From Doryteuthis pealeii (taxonomy: Eukaryota; Mollusca; Cephalopoda; Myopsida; Loliginidae): DNA of 64,000 nt. Shown here one piece after another: positions 10,690 to 22,094 of this stretch. The stretch is taken from the NCBI GenBank assembly GCA_023376005.1, contig CM042141.1, positions 94,160,145-94,224,144 on the forward strand, written 5' to 3'. A model generated the notes under the pieces. That model did no database searches. It was not told the DNA's origin and saw nothing but the letters and a program-made list of their open reading frames with translations. Position 1 is the first letter of the stretch. The number at the start of each line of letters is the position of its first letter. Both the position numbers and the translations under genes were made by a program.

Positions 10690-11320
10690 GCTAGCTTAAA
10701 AGCCACCCGATTGAGCAGCAATTAAGCAAGCTGCTGCAGAAGGCTCTTGATCTCACTTCATGTATTGAGTACATATTAAATTTTATTAAACAACAGTTTT
10801 CATCAAAACAATTATATCATTAGCTGCTGTATGCAATAGGCAACAATAAACTACAGAATAATTCAAAATTGATTGCTGCATTTAAATATTGTATTAATAT
10901 TTAAGTTTACCTTTTAAAACTTCAGTGATAATTCTTCTGCTGCCACAAAAAGAATTTGATGCACATAAGTTCTTACTTTCTATACAAACAATTATTTCCT
11001 ATTTAATGTATGATTTTCACTGAATTTCACAATTAATTTTGATTATTCCCAAATTTCATTCCAAGTTATGAAAATTCTTACTATACAAAAACATTTGTTG
11101 CAAAAAAAGAAAAAGAAAAAGAAAAAAGAAAAAGAAAAAAAAAATTGCTGAAAACAATTACAGTAATTAAAATTTGGGAATCCAAAATTTCAGGATTGCA
11201 GGTTTAGATTTGACTGAAAGGTTTGTAAAAGACCAGCCTGATTCCAAAATAGTATGATATGTTGGGCTACAGCCTCTAGGAGTAAAATTGAAAAAATGTG
11301 ATATACTGACATTCCCATTT
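10690..11320 (+). repeat. Dispersed repeat family I, copy 2 (single unit)
   Basis: Contains one diverged version of the 119-bp unit (10985-11104), flanked by the same left and right sequences as the amplified copy at 1300-2660. An (AAAAAG)n-like run at 11103-11145 follows the unit. It shows the ancestral state before amplification. Confidence 0.8.
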
Positions 11321-11424
11321 ATTATTTGAGATAAATCTTCAATGACTCAATCAATCAAGCATTTATTTCCTTGTTCAATGCCCAATCCTATCTTTTCATT
11401 AAAACATCCAGTAATTGCCTATAT

Positions 11425-11800
11425 ATGCTGACTCTGCAGAGGAGTAAACCTCCCCCCCCCCCCCATGGGGCCACCTGTTGGGTGTGGATGGCGACCTGTG
11501 ATGCTTAAGGATGGATTCCTGGTGGCTGAGCAGTCCATGATGTGCAACACTCCACTTTGGCTCTGGTCATGTCAAGTCCTAACACCTATATGATTGTCCT
11601 GACTGTATAACTCTTATGGCAAACCCCCAGCCCTTTTATATGTGCTAGAAGAGGGTGGCTGAGGGTCTTAGTGTCCTGGGTATGACATTAAACTAACTGC
11701 ATCTAATGGTGAAGTTCCAATTGTGGAGATCTGGGGAATGTAGAGTACCCCTTCATTGCCATCAATCCAAGATCTACCCTGAAAGGATCAAACTTTGTGC
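11425..11800 (+). repeat. Dispersed repeat family H, truncated
   Basis: Matches 51470-51955. Blocks: GGCGACC.GTGATGCTTAAG, GTGGCTGAGCAGTCCATGA, CAACACTCCACTTTGG and GGGTATGACATTAAACT. It begins after a C14 run. No TIR, LTR or Pol III box is identified. The family recurs at 13840-14090, 16370-17262, 57990-58410 and 63580-63775. Confidence 0.8.
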
Positions 11801-12699
11801 CACAAGGGATCTCCACTATAAAACTGCTTTCACCTATAGCCTTAAAATGGCCACATGGATCGTAACACTAGTATTTAACCATAACTGGTATTATGCTAGT
11901 ATGTTATCTACTTATGCAACCAATAATAAAATGTTATCCATTTCATGAACAGATCAAAACATCTTATATAATTATAAATTAGTTCTTTTGAATAATTCCC
12001 TTTATACAATTTACAAAGTTGACTGGAATACTTAATTTGAAGAAAAAGCAAAATTTCTATCATTGGGAAGATTATTATTTAACAAAGGCTTCCCTTTTAT
12101 CTCTTTCAACTATTATTCAATAGGAACAATTTGTCAAAGTATATCATCATTCTATCTAATTGCAGAGAAGTAATTAGGTTAATTAATATTCTTGCTCAAA
12201 TGAATTATAATGCACATTAACTATTGCATAAGCAGTAATAACAAGTCTAAACTAAACAAAGAAATTGCTCCAAATTTCACTTTTAAACTAACACAAGCGG
12301 AATTCTTTTTAAAATAGACATTCATTTTGTTTCATATCATGAGTAGAGCATACAAAAAGAAATTGTTCAGCCTCCATTTTACCTTTTCATCTCAATTCAA
12401 ATCAATAAATTTATTTGGTTAAAATGATTGAAATATGAAAATCTAAATATTTTGACCTACTTTATCCTTTCATCTCATCTCAATTGTAGTAATGAGTTAC
12501 CATCAACTTTTTTTCTTTGGATATTTTCTATTTTCCATTTTCTTGGAACTATTAAAAACCTGGTGATACTTTTCACCTCACCATAAACTATCTTAAAACC
12601 TTTCTCATTAGGTGGACAGAAATTTAGCTATCATCTATTACTGTGTGAACAATACCCTAACCTCAAGAGTTATGCTTCTCTCTCTTACTTCTCAAATAA
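11801..12699. other. Spacer, nothing recognised
   Basis: AT-rich sequence without matches to the other repeat families and without splice-bounded open frames that I can support. Confidence 0.45.
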
Positions 12700-13465
12700 T
12701 AAATGCAAGTGTCAGTGTGTCATATTTTTTCAACTTTACTACTAGATGCTGTAACCCAACATATTATACCATTTTTGAATCAGAATGACTTCATGAGTAA
12801 ATTAAAAACATTCCAGGGTGGATCTGGACCCCCTCCCCCCAAATCCTTAAAAGTTGGATTCCCAAGTTTTAATTACTGTGATTGTTTTGGGCAATTTTTT
12901 ATGTGTTTTTTTTTTTTTTGGGTGACAAACTTTTTGTATGATAACAATTTTTATAACTTGGAAATAAATTTGTGTATGATAAAAATTAATTGCAAAATCC
13001 AGCGAAAGTCACTCATGAAATAAAAATAATCGTTTGTACAGTAAGGACCAACATACATCAAATTGTCTTTTAATTAAGTGGCAACAGAAAAATAATCATT
13101 GAACTTATAAAAGTTAAGCTTGAATATTAATGCAATACTTAAATGATGTGATCAATTTTTAATCCTTCTGCAATTTAATGTTGTCTATCATATACGGTAG
13201 CAGTATTCTCGCAAAAAGAAATCTCCACCAACAGAGTACCAGACTGCAATCAAAAGAGTCAAGGCTGCAACAAGGAAAATAAACAACTTATATCATTGTT
13301 TTGATGAAATCTGTTAATTGTTTGAAAAATATTATTCAAGTTTACTAAAATTCAATATCTATTCAATGTATGAAGTGTCATTGCTGGGCTGAAGGCCAAA
13401 TCAAGGACCCTCCACAGGAGCTTGTTTAATTGTCACCCAATAGGGTTAATTTTAAGCTAGTTTAA
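12700..13465 (-). repeat. Dispersed repeat family I, copy 3, inverted
   Basis: The reverse complement carries the same order as copies 1 and 2: one 119-bp-like unit (about 12915-13038), then AATTAAAACTTGG.ATTCCAAC, then AATATGTTGGGTTACAGC. The 106-residue open frame in this stretch is antisense to the repeat and is not a gene. With copy 2 it forms a widely spaced inverted pair (10.7-13.5 kb). Confidence 0.8.
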
Positions 13466-13722
13466 AATAAAATTTTAAACTGTAACATCATCAGCCAGAT
13501 ATTTTTTAGATAAAATAAAAATGAAATCATCAGTTCTAAAAAATTAAAAAATATTTTTTTTTAATTCAGTCATTTTATGAAACTATATTTTGTGGTCAAA
13601 TGATTATGATTTATGCACAATTATGGTCTAATGTAATTATTCCTGTTTAATAATAATTTGTTTGTGCACAAAAAACATGATTTCAACTTGAAATTTTTTT
13701 TTACTAGATATTATTTATTACT

Positions 13723-13784
13723 TTTTTTACTAAAGATTATTTATTACTTGAAATTCAAGTGATAAATAATCCTTAGTAAAAATT
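13723..13784. repeat. Near-perfect 60-bp palindrome
   Basis: TTTACTAAAGATTATTTATT then ACTTGAA is followed directly by its near-exact complement TTCAAGTGATAAATAATCCT then TAGTAAA. Only about three positions mismatch and there is no real loop. Confidence 0.9.
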
Positions 13785-13839
13785 TACAGCTTAAGTAACT
13801 ATTCTAAATGCAAATAATATGCATACAGTTATATGATAT

Positions 13840-14090
13840 CAAGTATTCCTATCTAATACAAATAATTTTCAAACAGATCTATCTGAGCCAGAGATGGAAG
13901 CCTAACAGGTACTATTACTCTGAATAATATCTTGGAGTAATAGTAATGAATGGGTGACTCCATACTCCCCAGATCTCCAGATACCCCTTTTGTGTATGTG
14001 GGGGTGTTACTCCTCAGCAGAAGATGCTGTCAGCATATTCTAAGCCCCAATTGAAGGATAAGGCAACCAGTCTAGGAGAAGGGAAAAATC
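13840..14090 (-). repeat. Family H fragment, inverted
   Basis: Shares GATATCAAGTATTCCTATCT at its left edge with 16375 and 16998, and GGGTGACTCCATACTCCCCA-like sequence with the other copies. Confidence 0.65.
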
Positions 14091-14239
14091 TGAATTCAAA
14101 ACCAGGGGAAACTATATTTAAGACAAATCATTGATAACAATTATCAATATGTAACACCCAAATAGTAAGAAATGAAGAAATGGTTCTTTGTTTTATTTCT
14201 CTAATGAATTGAGTTTTAATCATGTTAGAAATCTGTTAT

Positions 14240-14690
14240 AATTTATCATCATCAGGTGATGCTTACAGCATAGATCACCATGACACTTCCTTACTACTTG
14301 TCCCTATCGGCAATCATTCCTGAAAGGTCTGCACAGCATCCAGTATTTATGCAGAGCTGATTAATGTAGGTTGTTGCTGGTTGACCCATGCAGGTGTTTT
14401 CATGTGTAGGTTCCTAGAGAAAAAGTCAATGAGCTTGTCCCTGCTTCTCTAGCAATGTCCAGCATGTCTTGGTCATCTTACCCAGTTGGTTTGTGTGATA
14501 GGAGGCCAGTGGCTGTACAGCTGCTCTTTGGTGGGTTGCTGCTTCCAGGATTTGTTCAAGACAGCATGCAACATTCTTGTACAGTTTTCATCTAGTTTTT
14601 CTCCAAGCATTTTGTTAGAGTCCAAGTGGTGCAACCATAGAGTAGTACTGACACAGTTACAGCTTGAAAGAATTCTTGCTTTATCTTAAT
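14240..14690 (-). pseudogene. LINE-1 (RT-type) 3' fragment
   Basis: The reverse complement matches the 3' part of the LINE at 22581-23566: the stretch encoding YGCT.W.L, LNK.W..., GHCWRS and HTSVG(R)PA-like residues, now broken by stops and frameshifts. It is a 5'-truncated dead copy. Similar minus-strand relics occur at 26038, 34728, 38838, 55655 and 62490. Confidence 0.75.
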
Positions 14691-14699
14691 AGATCGATA

Positions 14700-15350
14700 A
14701 TCTGTCTATAGCAGTTCATACTTTTTTTATGCATATATTTACATTACTTTCTGTAGATGAGATATTAGATTAATCACTTATTAATAATTTTATTCGTGTG
14801 TCAAAAGATGAATGAATTTACAATTACTGTAAACAAGTCAAATGGGTATAGATTCCAGAGAATATATTCAATAGTAAGTGTAAATGTCTATTATAACTCT
14901 ACAACTCCTACTCTATCAAATTGACACATCAATCAACCTAAATTATACTTTTTCTAAATAGCTACACCCTAAACTAAATAATGGAGGAAATGTCCTATGT
15001 AGTAAAGTCATTCATTCTATATTGATTGACATTTCAGACAAGCACTTAAATTCTCTAAAAAAACTGATTTTCTGTTAGTTGATCTCAGTTTATTCTTTAG
15101 CTTTTAGATTAGGTATAGCTTTTAAATGGCAATCTTTCCCTCGTCAACACCAAAATGCTAAAAAATTAAGCTATGAAAAAATAGAGATGAATATAACAGG
15201 CAAAATTTAATTCTTTGCCTATCAAATTTTCTTAGTATTATTCCATTCAACTGGTTCTTATTGCAAAAGAATTGAGTACCAGTCTCAGGATTGGTTCATG
15301 GACAAAACAAAAGATGGCAGGGGTGTTTACATAGTGATTTATCAGTATAA
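14700..15350. other. Spacer, nothing recognised
   Basis: AT-rich sequence with no repeat-family match, terminal repeats or coding signal. Confidence 0.45.
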
Positions 15351-15550
15351 ACAAGTGACATGTACAAGAGCTGCTGCCAGTGGCTTGAGGTAGGATCGTA
15401 GTGGTGGGAGAACTGCTGTGAGCAGCTTAAACTAGTCAAAGAGTTAAATTGCTTTTCTTCCATTTCTTAAATTTAGAGTTAAAATAATTCTTTTTTAATC
15501 AAATAATCATCTTTATTACATTTCTCTGAATTTTTTTTAGATGAGGCTTG

Positions 15551-16000
15551 ATAGTATTATCTGGATTATTTGGACTATTGTCCTCATCTTTATTGTTATC
15601 TATACAATGTTTCGGCAGAAGTGCCCTCCGACCTTCTTCAGGTATTTCTTGTCGGACTAGGGAGCCTTCTCGAACTCGGGAACCTTCTTGTCGTAATTGG
15701 GAACCTTCTTGTCATAATCGGGAGCCATCATAGAACTTTCAACCTAACCCATTATTCAATCCATGGGGGTAACCTGTTCTCATTCTGCTAACCATAGCTG
15801 GGGTATAGATGTTAAGCTGTGTTGATAAATATTCTATGTTACTGCTGCCCCTGACCAGAATTGATGGCTCCCGATAAGGACGAGAAGGTTCCCGAGTCTG
15901 ACAAGAAATACCTGAAGAAGGCTAGAGGGCATATCGGCCAAAACGTTGAACAGATAACAATAAAGATGAGGACAATAGTCCGAATAATCCAAATAATACT
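15551..16000. mobile_element. Inverted-repeat element, Penelope-like candidate
   Basis: Two arms, about 15551-15735 and 15857-16000, are imperfect reverse complements (shared block GGACTATTGTCCTCATCTTT) around a spacer of about 120 bp. Each arm read outward contains CTGAAGA, an internal stem-forming stretch and (G/C)AAAAC or GAAAC. This resembles the CUGANGA...GAAA core of the hammerhead motifs known in Penelope-like terminal repeats. TAATC/ATCTTTATTACA.TTCT sequences flank both sides as an imperfect direct repeat. No reverse transcriptase is present. The class assignment is inference, and a foldback DNA element is the alternative. Confidence 0.5.
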
Positions 16001-16059
16001 AATCTTTATTACACTTCTTGAAACTGTATTTTAGCTTATTGTTATTTACCATTAGCAGA

Positions 16060-16355
16060 TGAATTGTAGTAATACATTTTTCCAAGCTGTAGCCATGTCA
16101 GTGCTACTGTATGGTTGCATCACTTGGACTCTAAGAAGCACTAGAGAAACAACTAGATGGGAGCTATGCAAGGATGCTGTGTGTTGTCTTGAACAAATCC
16201 TGGAGGTAGAACTCCACAAGAAAGCAGCTGTATGGCCACTTATCTCCTATCACATAAACCATATGAGTAAGACAAACAAGACATGCTGGACACTGCTGGA
16301 GAAGCAAGGACAAACTCATAAGGGATGTTCTCCTGTGGACACACTAGTGTAGGCT
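16060..16355 (+). pseudogene. LINE-1 (RT-type) 3' fragment, plus strand
   Basis: Opens in the region encoding FFQAV.MSVLLYGC.TWTL and continues through the stretch for LE.ILE, then GHCW and LLW-like residues, with frame changes. It matches the LINE at 23118-23400. It is truncated at both ends. Confidence 0.8.
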
Positions 16356-16369
16356 GATTTTTTGCATGC

Positions 16370-17262
16370 AGTAATATGATATCAAGTATTCCTATCTAAT
16401 ACAAATAATTTGCACACAGTTATTTGGTCTCAAGTAACCAATTATAATCCTTAGTAAACAATTATAACTGCAAATAAATATTCTTAATACAAATAATTTG
16501 CAGTTGTATGGATCAGTTATTCCTATTTAATACTAATCATTTTTAAACAAAGCTATTTGACCTAAAAATTGGACCCTAAAAGGTACTAATATTCCGGGTC
16601 AAAGTGGACTTGGGAGTAATGGCAATGAAGGGATACTCTACAATCCAGAACTGGAGCCTCACCACAAGATTGAGGTTTAGTGCCATATATCAGGACAACC
16701 CTTTTTGAAAGGGTCTTACCTATTTGCAGGGGATACAATCAGCGTATTCTACAAAGCAAGTCACATTCTAGTTACACAATTTATATCATGATTAGTTGGA
16801 AATAAATAAAAAATATGCAGTAGTATGATATAATCAACATTTAACAGTCTTTTCTCTTGGTAAAGTATAATAACCAGGATGAGCATAAACAAAAACCTCA
16901 CATCATAATTATTGTTATTAATTTGCAAATTGGATTGGAAGTTGCTTTATTCTCTAAGTTAGGGCATTATAATTTTATTACATTAACAAAAGAATTTAAA
17001 AGTGATATGGTATCAAGTATTCCTATCTAATACTAATCATTTTTAAACATCTATTTGACCCATAGATAGGGCCCTAACAGGGACTACCACTCCGGGTCAG
17101 AGTAGACTTGGGAGTAATGGCAATGAAGGGGTACTCAATAATAGAACCTCACCATTAGATGCAGTTTAGTAACATACCCAGGATACCTCTTTTGAGGTGT
17201 CTTGCCCCTCTGCAGGGGATACAGTCATTGTATTCTAAGTCCCACTAACAGGGCAGATTTTT
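16370..17262 (-). repeat. Two tandemly placed family H copies
   Basis: Copies at about 16375-16775 and 16998-17262 share TATCAAGTATTCCTATCTAA, ACTCCGGGTCA.AGT, GGGAGTAATGGCAATGAAGG and TGCAGGGGATACA. They are the reverse complement of the family H copy at 51470-51955. The 220-bp gap between them shows nothing recognised. Confidence 0.8.
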
Positions 17263-17579
17263 CACTTGATGGAATAATATACACTAATATATAGAATATG
17301 TAAACACAAAGATAAAGTAACTAGCTGAGAAATCAAACTATCATGGTTACTTTATTATAGTGCAGATCATATATTATTGCTTTAATGAAATAATTCTATT
17401 TCAGTGCTTGACAACCATTATGAAGAGTTATAATAAATTAATATGAAAGATTTATCCACGAAACCAAAAACATCCATTAAATATAAATGAGAAAATCTTT
17501 AATCCTTAGATTAATTCTCTAATAATAATTAATTATTTTCATTAGATTTGACAATTTGACAGAATGTACTTATATACAC

Positions 17580-18175
17580 AGAATACCTTAGTGCTTAGTT
17601 GTGGCACAAGGTCAGAGGTATGAGGCACCAAGTGAAAATCAAATCCACTAACAATGGTCTGCTAATTTAGTTTCCTAACCATTACACCATGTTAGGTGCC
17701 CCACTTATATATACAGAATATAAATGTATAGCACCAAGTGAGAATCAAACTCACTAACAATGGTCTGCTGATCTAGCTTCCTAACCATTATACCATGTTA
17801 GGTGCCCCATTTATGCACAGAATATTATATATATACCAACCCCTCCATACGAGTAGGATGTGACACTAGGTCAGATTTTTAAGTGAATTTTAACAGGTCT
17901 GTATTCAGAGTTTTTTCTTCTCCTAGACTGGTTGCCTAACCAAGGTTAAAGAACCCAGTCTACCCTACTATTTACCCATAGCTGGAGGGAGAATAATTGG
18001 ATTCATACCTTTTCCGAGGGTATTAGCGCTATGTAAAATATAAATGGCCTTGTCTTGGATTTGAACTCAGGTAATATGAATGTATAGCACCAAGTGAGAA
18101 TCAAACTCACTAACAATGATCTGCTGATCTAGCATCCTAATCATTACACCATGTGAGGTGCCTCACTAATATACA

Positions 18176-18221
<46 letters not shown>

Positions 18222-18412
18222 CAACCCCTCCACACAAGTAGGGTGTGACACTAGGTGAGTTTTTAAGCAGATTTCAATAGGTTTGTATTCAGAGTTTTTC
18301 CTTTTCCTGGTTAGTTAAACAAAGTTAAAGAACCAGGTCTGTCCTACTATTTACTATATATATATGTGAATGTATAACACCAAGTAAGGGAATCAAACTA
18401 ACTAACAATGAA
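17580..18412 (-). repeat. Compound array of tRNA-like SINE-D heads and SINE-B bodies
   Basis: Minus-strand tRNA-like heads (reverse reading GGCACCTAACATGGTGTAAT as head with A-box region, and GAGTTTGATTCTCAC as B box) lie at 17618-17702, 17730-17810 and 18080-18165. A fourth begins at 18365 and is split by the foldback element at 18411. SINE-B bodies at 17840-18075 and 18220-18355 and a (TA)n tract (18180-18212) alternate with them. The order SINE-B, head, TA run repeats, which suggests unequal exchange or serial insertion. Confidence 0.75.
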
Positions 18413-19541
18413 GTAATTCCATGTCAAATCATCCAGGCCATGTCACCCACCCCCTTCAATTTTTCCAAGTGTGGATTATATCAAAGTTAGCCAATCCCCA
18501 AAATTTGAGCTTCCAATTCCAAAAATTGACGGAGTTATGTTGATTTTTATCTCTCCAAATTTGAGGGGGGTTGCAAAAAATGGAGACTTTTTATAACTTT
18601 TTTTGTCTATAAAATGAGTTCTAGAGCTTCCCTACTACTAAAAATTGGTTTATAAAATAATTGTTGTCCAAGGAACCCAAAACGGCTATCAAAAAAGTCA
18701 ACCAATTTTAAGTTATTGATGATTTCTGATTTTTTATATCAATATCCCAATGTGGCACTGCATATATGACAAAAAAAATTTTTCTATCATTATTTCACAT
18801 ATATTGAACATTATTTGTACCGAAAATGATAGTTTGATATTTGCTCAGAACCGAAGCTACAACATCAGTTAAAATTTTGCAAATCAGAAATCATTGATAA
18901 TTTAAAACTGGTTAACTTTAAGACTTTCTAGACAGCATTTTTGGATTCCTCGGGCTAAAATTCTTTTAGAAACCAATTTTTAGGTCAGTAGGGAATCTCT
19001 AAAACTCATTTTACAGACAAGAATAGATTACAAAAAGTCACCATTTTTCTAAACCAAATTTGGAGAGTTATGTAGATTTTTAGAATCAGCATAACTCCGC
19101 TAGTTTTTTGAAATTGGAAACTCAAATTTTGGGGATTGGCTAACTTTAAGATATTCCACACCTATACAAAATTTCAGAAAAATTGAAGTGCAAAATTTTA
19201 ACAAATTTTTGCAAAAATATTTGGGCTTTAAAACTTTTTTGACTGTATTTTTGGATTTCATGCGTAAAAATACTTTTATAAACTAATTTTTAGTAGTAGG
19301 GAAGCTCTAGAACTCATTTTACATACAAAAATAGATTACAAAAAGTCACCATTTTTCACCAACACCACCAAATTTGGAAAGCTAAAAATTGACATAGCTC
19401 CGGCAATTTGTGGAATTGGAAGCTCAAATTTTGGGGATTGTCTAATGTTAACATAGTCCACACCTGGAAAAAATTCAAAAAAATTGAAGTGGGTGGGTGA
19501 CAATTTTACTTTTTTTCTGGATGATTTGACATGGAATTACC
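18411..19541. mobile_element. 1.1-kb foldback/MITE-like element
   Basis: Ends are GTAATTCCATGTCAAATC... and its exact reverse complement, with inverted similarity continuing for roughly 300 bp. The right side holds two successive versions of the arm (about 18885-19185 and 19190-19540), so the structure is arm, spacer, inverted arm, inverted arm. A CAATG direct repeat (18406-18410 and 19542-19546) flanks it. The interrupted host sequence ACTAACAATG/TCCTTCTAATCTAGC matches the intact relative at 17755-17790, which is an in-window empty site. No transposase is visible. Confidence 0.9.
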
Positions 19542-19619
19542 CAATGTCCTTCTAATCTAGCTTCTTAACTATTACACCACTTTATACATTTATACACAGA
19601 ATATAAATGTATAGCACCA

Positions 19620-20355
19620 AGGAGATTAGGGATGTAATCTGAAACTTTTATTGAACCAAACATTTCTTTACACGTGTTGCCTATTAACAATTGGCTAATC
19701 TGATTGTATCAAGATATCATCAATTATTATGTGCAACGTAGAACAAGAAAAAACTTTTTCTTTCTTTCTTCTTTAACAAGCAAATTTGAATTGTACAGGT
19801 AAATCAATGCAGTACTCTCTAAAAAGTGACAGGCTGACTGACACCTCTGGTTACATTGAAATAAAGGAAAACAGAATATGTTTAAAATAGCTGCAAATAA
19901 TCAATATAATACATAAATTACCATTGAAAAACATTTTTTTTTAATGGAAATCTCTACACTTGGTTGGTAGCTAAATTTAAAATAAGCTATTTCTGGGAAT
20001 AGATTTTTTGTTGCTGAATTACATCTGATCTTCCATATAAATAATGATCTTCCATCTAATTAAATATCATTTTAGGTATAAAAAGTATTTTTCTACTTTG
20101 GTTGCTATTGCATCATCATTATTGGGAAACAACTTTGATTTCCTGCAATTCTAATGTAAAACATTCTCATGTTGACAGAATAACAAAAATCAACACCAGG
20201 TCATTTGATATAACAGAGTAAAGAGATTACAAAAATCAATATATTTTGTTGTGCTGACATGAATATATATTTTTTTTATAATAACAAAACAATGACTATT
20301 ATAAGAAGAAAAACAAATTCCATTATTTGGCTTCACATATATATTTCAGTTTAGA
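19620..20355. other. Spacer, nothing recognised
   Basis: AT-rich sequence. No terminal repeats, SINE boxes or coding signal are identified. Confidence 0.45.
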
Positions 20356-20359
20356 AATA

Positions 20360-21408
20360 CAGTGGTACCTTGATTTACAAGTGCCCGACTTATGAGTTTT
20401 CCGAATAATGAGCTTTCACTCAGTCAATTTTTTGCTTTGTTTTGAGAGCTAAAAATTGAGGTGCAAGCAAGCTTCAGATACGCTTATATTAGTTCACAAA
20501 AACATTTTAAGTTTCCAAATTTATTATGACAAGGAAAACTGTTATTTATAAAAATAAATAAACCTCAAAACATATAACAGCTCATAAGGGACATGTTTAG
20601 CTCAGTTGGTGGAGCATCAGCCTAAGAACCACAAGGTTCCAGGTTTGATACTGGCCGTTGCCAACTCAGTGTTGAATTCAGAGAGTTGATGTCCTGCAGA
20701 GTTGAGTAACAATCATTAACTCAGTCCAAAAAACAATTTGTGCTGACCCATTGGTACTTATAGTACTCTGGATTAGTCCATAGTTGCATCAGGGTGATCT
20801 CATTCCCTGAGTTCTGATTGGCTGATGGTTTCAGTGAGGACATGGTGATAGATAAATGTCCACCATTCTGTACCATTCCCTTGGGACTATTGGGGTCTGT
20901 ATTTGAGTTACAGCCCACTTTCCTCTTGTCTACCAACTGGACGCTAGTTGGAATCTCACTGCAATGGTGTGTGTGTCGTACACGCCCTCATAAGTGGGAC
21001 GAGAGGCAAATACTTTGCTTCTACACTCAGCATATGAATAGCACAGCTTGGATCTGTGTGGTAAAGTGGGAAGCTGATGTAGCACACCACCTTAGATGCA
21101 AAAACAATCTCCTTGGTCTAGTGCTAGTGCATATGGGATAGACTCCCTCACTGATACCGATAATAAGCCACTCCAATGACTTTACTTACAGCTTATAATC
21201 CTTTACATTTTATTCTATTACGTTTTTATACAATAAAGTGCTATTTTTCTTATTAAAAAAAAAGTAACAAAATGAATTAGGATTTAAAGGTGGGGTGGGG
21301 CTGGAATAGATTAATGGTATTTCAGTTTTTTCAGTGGGGTAAACTGATTTGAGATATGAGGAAATTGAGTTACAGAACAAATTAAACTCATAAATCAAAG
21401 TACCAATG
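20360..21408. mobile_element. Tigger-like non-autonomous DNA transposon
   Basis: The left end CAGTGGTACCTTGATTTAC and the right end (21408 leftward, CATTGGTACTTTGATTTATG) form imperfect terminal inverted repeats, flanked on both sides by TA (20358-20359 and 21409-21410). The sequence is of the TcMar-Tigger CAGTGGTACCT type (family knowledge). No transposase frame remains. More than half of its length is a SINE inserted at 20588. Without it the element would be only about 440 bp. Confidence 0.85.
20588..21187 (+). mobile_element. SINE-A nested in the Tigger-like element
   Basis: The Lys-tRNA-like head carries TTTAGCTCAGTTGGTGGAGC (A box) and GGTTTGATACTGG (B box). The 3' part (21010-21187) matches other SINE-A copies and ends with TTTACTTAC. 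It is about 350 bp longer than the 23801 copy because of an internal insertion (about 20690-21010). An 11-bp target-site duplication ACAGCTCATAA/ACAGCTTATAA lies at 20577-20587 and 21188-21198, with one mismatch. Confidence 0.85.
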
Positions 21409-21503
21409 TATATACTAGCACATTCCTTTTAACAAAATGTGAAAAATGTTAAAAACACTGAAGAGTAACCCAATTGTAGAAATGGACTCAGTCACAATAT
21501 ATG

Positions 21504-21760
21504 CAGAAATGCTGATAGGTATGCATCCTGCATCCCTAACACATCTAAAAGGACGCAGTGAAATCAGATCCATGCATCCCAGTGTTTTTCTTTTTTCTTC
21601 CCTCACCATTTCAAGCTAACTGTAAATAAATTTCAATAGTTTCTTGGAAAGGAATTACACAGGATAGGTTACAAGGTAGGAGTTGGACGGCTTTAGTTAG
21701 GACCCATAAATTTTCCGGAGACACATTCAAAGCAAAATCGAAAAGCTATCAGCATCACTG
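21504..21760 (-). mobile_element. Family F TIR MITE, copy 1
   Basis: Ends CAGAAATGCTGATAG and CTATCAGCATCACTG are inverted repeats of about 15 bp. The 6-bp direct repeat TATATG flanks both sides. The interior matches, in reverse, the copies at 40406, 56047 and 56666 (CAAGGTAGGAGTTGGACGGC, GTAAATAAATTTCAATAGTT). No open reading frame belongs to it. A hAT-like origin is possible from the CAG ends, but the 6-bp duplication is atypical. Confidence 0.85.
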
Positions 21761-22094
21761 TATATGTGGGATTTAATATGTAAAGAGGTAGTGTAGCTGT
21801 GGCAGCCATGTGACACCAACAAGATTGAACATAATTTTGATTTTGGAATAATTGTTCAACTAGAAAGATAGGGCACTCTATATTCAAGAGTGTTAACTTG
21901 ATCAACATCAGCAAAGTTGAACCATGTTTATGTAAATTCATGATAGAGATTAGCAGCAAATGAACAATACAGGTGCTCACAAGTAAGAATAACAGCAACT
22001 GACAATAAAGAAGAATATTGTATGAGATCTCATCCCAATTCAATACTGATACCATTCAACCTAACAGACAATGCATTGTAAAACATACATTGCA

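Noticed and set aside
20818..21141. 107-residue open frame
   Set aside because: It crosses the internal insertion and 3' body of a SINE-A copy. Its last residues, LLGLVLVHMG, also occur in the SINE at 6404.
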